A stretch of DNA of 16,247 bases, taken from positions 1 through 16,247 of the forward strand of contig CAYFQE010000021.1 of NCBI GenBank assembly GCA_964345235.1. Direction: 5' to 3'. Position numbers and translations under genes: made by a program. Within the stretch, counting starts at the first letter, position 1. Every line of letters starts with the position of its first letter. Below, piece after piece: positions 14,090-16,247 of this stretch. The stretch comes from Scatomorpha sp964345235. GTDB taxonomy: Bacteria; Bacillota; Clostridia; Oscillospirales; Oscillospiraceae. The notes beneath the pieces were generated by a model, which ran no database searches, was not told the DNA's origin, and worked only from the letters and a program-made list of their open reading frames with translations.

Positions 14090-15037
14090 TCAGGCTTTGG
14101 GAAGCTCGACACCGACTTCGGCGAAGTACTTTACTGCGCCGGGATGGAAAGGTATCGAGATGCCGGAAACCGCTGTTTCAAGATCGAGAAGTTCGCCCTT
14201 GGCGTGGAGCTTGGCGAGTTCTTCCTTGTTGTCAAAGATGCCCTTAAGGACATTATAAACAACTTCTTCACTCAGCTTGTTTGAGGCAATAATTGTTGCC
14301 ATAACGGCAACTGTCTGCACATCTTCCTTAACGCAGCTGTAGGTGCCGCCGGGGATCGTGGTCTTGATGTAGAAAGGATAGTCCTTCTGAAGAGCGTTTA
14401 TGTGCTCATCGTCGATGGACAGTACCGCAAAATCATAGCTTGTTGCAAGCTCGGTGACTGCGGTTGTGGGGGCGCCCGCGACTATGAATGCCGCATCGAT
14501 GGTGCCGTTCTTAATTGAATCGACGGAATCGGCAAAGCTTTGATAGTTTATTTTGCAATCTTCAAACTTGATGCCGTATGCGCTTAGAATCTGCTCGGCA
14601 TTGAAGCGTGTGCCGGAATCGGATGCACCGACCGAGATGGCTTTGCCCTTTAGATCGGCAACAGACTTGATGTCTTTCTTAGCAATAATCTGCACTGCCT
14701 CGGGATAGCAGGACATAACTCCCGAAAAGCTTTGATTAGCCTTTTCAAAGAGATTTTCACCGTTATAGGCATAACTCATAACATCGTTTTGGACTATGGC
14801 AAGGCCCGCCTCGCCCGCTTCTATAAGCTGGACATTGGCCATCGATGCTCCGGTGGACTCGATTTTTAAGTTAAGACCGCTGACCTTTTCGTTTAGAACC
14901 TGACCTATAATGCCGCAGAAACCGTAGTAGGTGCCGGAGGTGCCTCCTGTTGCAAAGCTCACCGACGCGGAGCCGCCGCAGGCCGCGAGGGCAAGAATCA
15001 AAGTTGCGGCCAAAAGCAAGGATAAAATCTTTTTCAT
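14090..15037 (-). CDS. TAXI family TRAP transporter solute-binding lipoprotein
   Basis: This 315-residue extracytoplasmic substrate receptor starts with a lipoprotein signal peptide: MKK, a hydrophobic stretch, then the lipobox LAAC with Cys20 as the acylated residue. The mature protein opens with FATGGTSGTYYGFCGIIGQ, the TAXI signature motif, and continues with a two-lobe periplasmic-binding fold (IVQNDVMSYAYNG, DLKGKAISVGASDSGTRFNAEQIL, IDAAFIVAGAPTTAV, FHPGAVKYFAEVG). It hands substrate to the DctQM permease encoded downstream. TAXI receptors bind glutamate, glutamine, ketoglutarate or other small acids; the ligand here cannot be assigned. Start fixed by GGAGG eight bases before ATG. First gene of the three-gene operon, with its own promoter (15108-15136), just downstream of a LysR gene. 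Confidence 0.95.
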   Translation of the reverse strand: MKKILSLLLAATLILALAACGGSASVSFATGGTSGTYYGFCGIIGQVLNEKVSGLNLKIESTGASMANVQLIEAGEAGLAIVQNDVMSYAYNGENLFEKANQSFSGVMSCYPEAVQIIAKKDIKSVADLKGKAISVGASDSGTRFNAEQILSAYGIKFEDCKINYQSFADSVDSIKNGTIDAAFIVAGAPTTAVTELATSYDFAVLSIDDEHINALQKDYPFYIKTTIPGGTYSCVKEDVQTVAVMATIIASNKLSEEVVYNVLKGIFDNKEELAKLHAKGELLDLETAVSGISIPFHPGAVKYFAEVGVELPKA

Positions 15038-15107
15038 ATTGTTTCCTCCATTTCAATAATTCGTGGACAATTTGCATTTATAAAATTACTAATTTCATAA
15101 TATTGGA

Positions 15108-15136
15108 ATTATAAAGCATAATAAAGCATATTGCAA
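15108..15136 (-). promoter_or_regulatory. Promoter of the TAXI-TRAP operon
   Basis: On the minus strand TTGCAA (15131-15136) and a perfect TATAAT (15108-15113) are separated by 17 nt. The predicted start is near 15101, with a leader of about 64 nt. The spacer is made of two copies of ATAAAGCATA (plus-strand reading), and the -35 box is one half of a dyad. Confidence 0.7.
15111..15130. repeat. Perfect 10-bp tandem repeat in the TAXI promoter spacer
   Basis: ATAAAGCATA occurs twice without interruption (15111-15120 and 15121-15130), one helical turn apart, filling the region between the -10 and -35 boxes. Confidence 0.9.
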
Positions 15137-15149
15137 GAATTTTTTGCAA
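15131..15149. promoter_or_regulatory. Candidate LysR-type binding dyad at the -35 box
   Basis: TTGCAAGAATTTTTTGCAA is a symmetric dyad, TTGCAA-N7-TTGCAA. Its GCAA-N7-TTGC core has the same 4-7-4 geometry as the known LysR-type ATAC-N7-GTAT sites. It includes the -35 box of the TAXI operon promoter. The regulator encoded just upstream (15184-16104) is the natural candidate ligand; the assignment is inference. Confidence 0.45.
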
Positions 15150-15183
15150 CTTTTTTAAATAAAATTCAATTTTGTTTAACGAT

Positions 15184-16104
15184 TTAAACTGAAATTTTAG
15201 AATTTACATTTCTTATATATTTTTTTCTTATAAATTGCTCTACATATTCGCTGAATTTGAGCGCTGCGGGACCTGCCTTATCGCCATCGGTTATACACAG
15301 GCCTATGGTGCGACTAACCGGAGGCAGGAGAGGAAGCTTTACAACATTTCTCTCCTCGAAGCCCACCAAGAGAAGTTCAGGCATAATGCTGATTCCCAAG
15401 CCCTGCTCTACCATTGCAATTATCGCATAGTCGTCTTTTGTCTCGTACTTCACATTCGGCTCTATGCCGACTGTTTTGAGCGCCTTGCGGGCATCATGGT
15501 CGGAGCTCTGCAAAAGACTTATAAAAGACTCGTTCGAAACTGCCCTTATGGGAAAAACCTTTTCCTTGGCATAAGGGTGATCTTTGGGCAAAATCGCAAG
15601 AAGCCTGTCTTCATACAGGGCTATCTTCTTGCCCTTAATATCGGACGGCAGAGATATGAAGCCGATATCGACCTCGCCCTCGGTAATCCAGTTTTCGACA
15701 TCGTGATAGTCGCCGTTTAAAAGTCTTAGCTCGATATCGGGATAGTCGCCCGAAAATTCTTTTATAAGCTGCGGCAGCCAGTGAACGGCAACTGAGGAGA
15801 AACTGCCTATTCTCAGTCTGCCTCCCTCAAGCCCTTTTATGTTTGCCGCCACATCCATAAGGGCGTTGTGCTCGTTTAGAACCGACCTTATATATTTTAT
15901 GATCTTCTCGCCCTCGGGCGTTAGTTTAACGCCTGCGCGGCTCCGTCTTAGAATCTTAAAGCCAAAGCTCTCTTCAACGGAGTTTATCATGTGCGAGACG
16001 GCCGATTGGCTTATTCCAAGCTCGGCGCCCGCCTTTGTGAGACTGTTTAGTTCATAGGCTCTAAGTATAGCCTCGTACTTTTGTAATGACATGTCAGTTC
16101 TCAT
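15184..16104 (-). CDS. LysR family transcriptional regulator
   Basis: This 306-residue cytoplasmic regulator has an N-terminal winged helix-turn-helix at about residues 5-64 (SLTKAGAELGISQSAVSHMI, then FGFKILRRSRAGVKLTPEGE) and the two-lobe LysR effector-binding domain from about residue 90 (LRIGSFSSVAVHWLPQLIKEF to the end). LysR proteins bind a small-molecule inducer, often a substrate or product of the pathway they control. It lies 146 nt upstream of the TAXI binding-protein gene in the same orientation, not divergent as is usual, and probably controls that operon. Two starts compete. The ATG at 16104 directly abuts AAGG, too close for a ribosome site; the ATG at 16092 (MSLQKYEAIL, 302 residues) has AAGGA 11 bases upstream and matches the usual LysR N-terminus better. 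Confidence 0.95.
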   Translation of the reverse strand: MRTDMSLQKYEAILRAYELNSLTKAGAELGISQSAVSHMINSVEESFGFKILRRSRAGVKLTPEGEKIIKYIRSVLNEHNALMDVAANIKGLEGGRLRIGSFSSVAVHWLPQLIKEFSGDYPDIELRLLNGDYHDVENWITEGEVDIGFISLPSDIKGKKIALYEDRLLAILPKDHPYAKEKVFPIRAVSNESFISLLQSSDHDARKALKTVGIEPNVKYETKDDYAIIAMVEQGLGISIMPELLLVGFEERNVVKLPLLPPVSRTIGLCITDGDKAGPAALKFSEYVEQFIRKKYIRNVNSKISV

Positions 16105-16203
16105 CCTTACATAAAAGTTGTTGTTTTATTTTATATCTATTAAAGATTCCCGACTCTTTTGAGGGTTTTATAGGATTTTAACTTGCTCGCCCTCTTTGAT
16201 TAA

Positions 16204-16233
16204 ATTATAATCCCGCTTATAGAATTAAATCAA
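16204..16233 (-). promoter_or_regulatory. Possible promoter of the LysR gene
   Basis: On the minus strand TTGATT (16228-16233) and TATAAT (16204-16209) are 18 nt apart. The leader would be about 90-105 nt and AT-rich. No gene is visible between 16105 and the window end. Confidence 0.45.
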
Positions 16234-16247
16234 GTAATTCTTTGATG

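Noticed and set aside
16168..16224. Minus-strand peptide FYKRDYNLIKEGEQVKIL-stop near the right edge, looking like a protein C-terminus.
   Set aside because: The frame is closed by a stop just upstream, there is no start or ribosome site, and it overlaps the likely LysR promoter. Too short to support.
1..16247. Search by eye for CRISPR arrays, tRNA/rRNA genes, riboswitches and insertion sequences.
   Set aside because: No regularly spaced repeats, cloverleaf-like or rRNA sequence, transposase or integrase was recognised.

Overview
The window looks like a chromosomal piece of an anaerobic, peptide- and organic-acid-using bacterium, most likely a Clostridia-type Firmicute. Pointers are a DegV protein, strong AGGAGG-type ribosome sites, AT-rich spacers with consensus sigma-A promoters, TTG/GTG starts, an OPT peptide importer and a TAXI-type TRAP transporter. 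Synergistota-like anaerobes share several of these, so the assignment is an inference. I see no rRNA, tRNA, CRISPR array, phage or insertion sequence. Nearly every gene is on the minus strand; only the DegV gene is on the plus strand.

Region 1 (1-4860) is the most unusual part. In transcription order (right to left) it holds a SorC/LsrR-type regulator with its own promoter and terminator, then an operon of DhaL, DhaK, an LsrF-like class I aldolase/thiolase, a DUF1097 membrane protein and a small VOC (glyoxalase-fold) protein, ending at a hairpin at the window edge. The layout resembles the enteric lsr (autoinducer-2) pathway: regulator, kinase, small isomerase-like enzyme, LsrF. Here a split dihydroxyacetone-type kinase replaces LsrK, VOC replaces LsrG, and there is no ABC importer. 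I infer a catabolic route for a small ketose or dicarbonyl of unknown identity. The dhaL-dhaK junction carries a fossil 77-bp tandem duplication in which each copy has kept a different functional half.

Region 2 (4861-9790) has a spacer of about 400 nt without a convincing gene, a P1-family (DmpA-like) peptidase downstream of an OPT oligopeptide transporter (a likely peptide-uptake and hydrolysis unit), and a YtcJ-type amidohydrolase.

Region 3 (9890-11560) has a small stand-alone HD (MESH1-like) hydrolase followed closely by a 20-codon ORF, and divergently a DegV-family lipid-binding protein whose leader contains a perfect inverted repeat. A terminator separates DegV from the convergent TRAP operon.

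Region 4 (11566-16104) encodes a TAXI-type TRAP system: lipoprotein solute-binding subunit, DUF1850 protein and fused DctQM permease. A LysR regulator lies immediately upstream in the same orientation. The promoter before the binding-protein gene has a TTGCAA-N7-TTGCAA dyad at its -35 element and a perfect 10-bp tandem repeat as its spacer.
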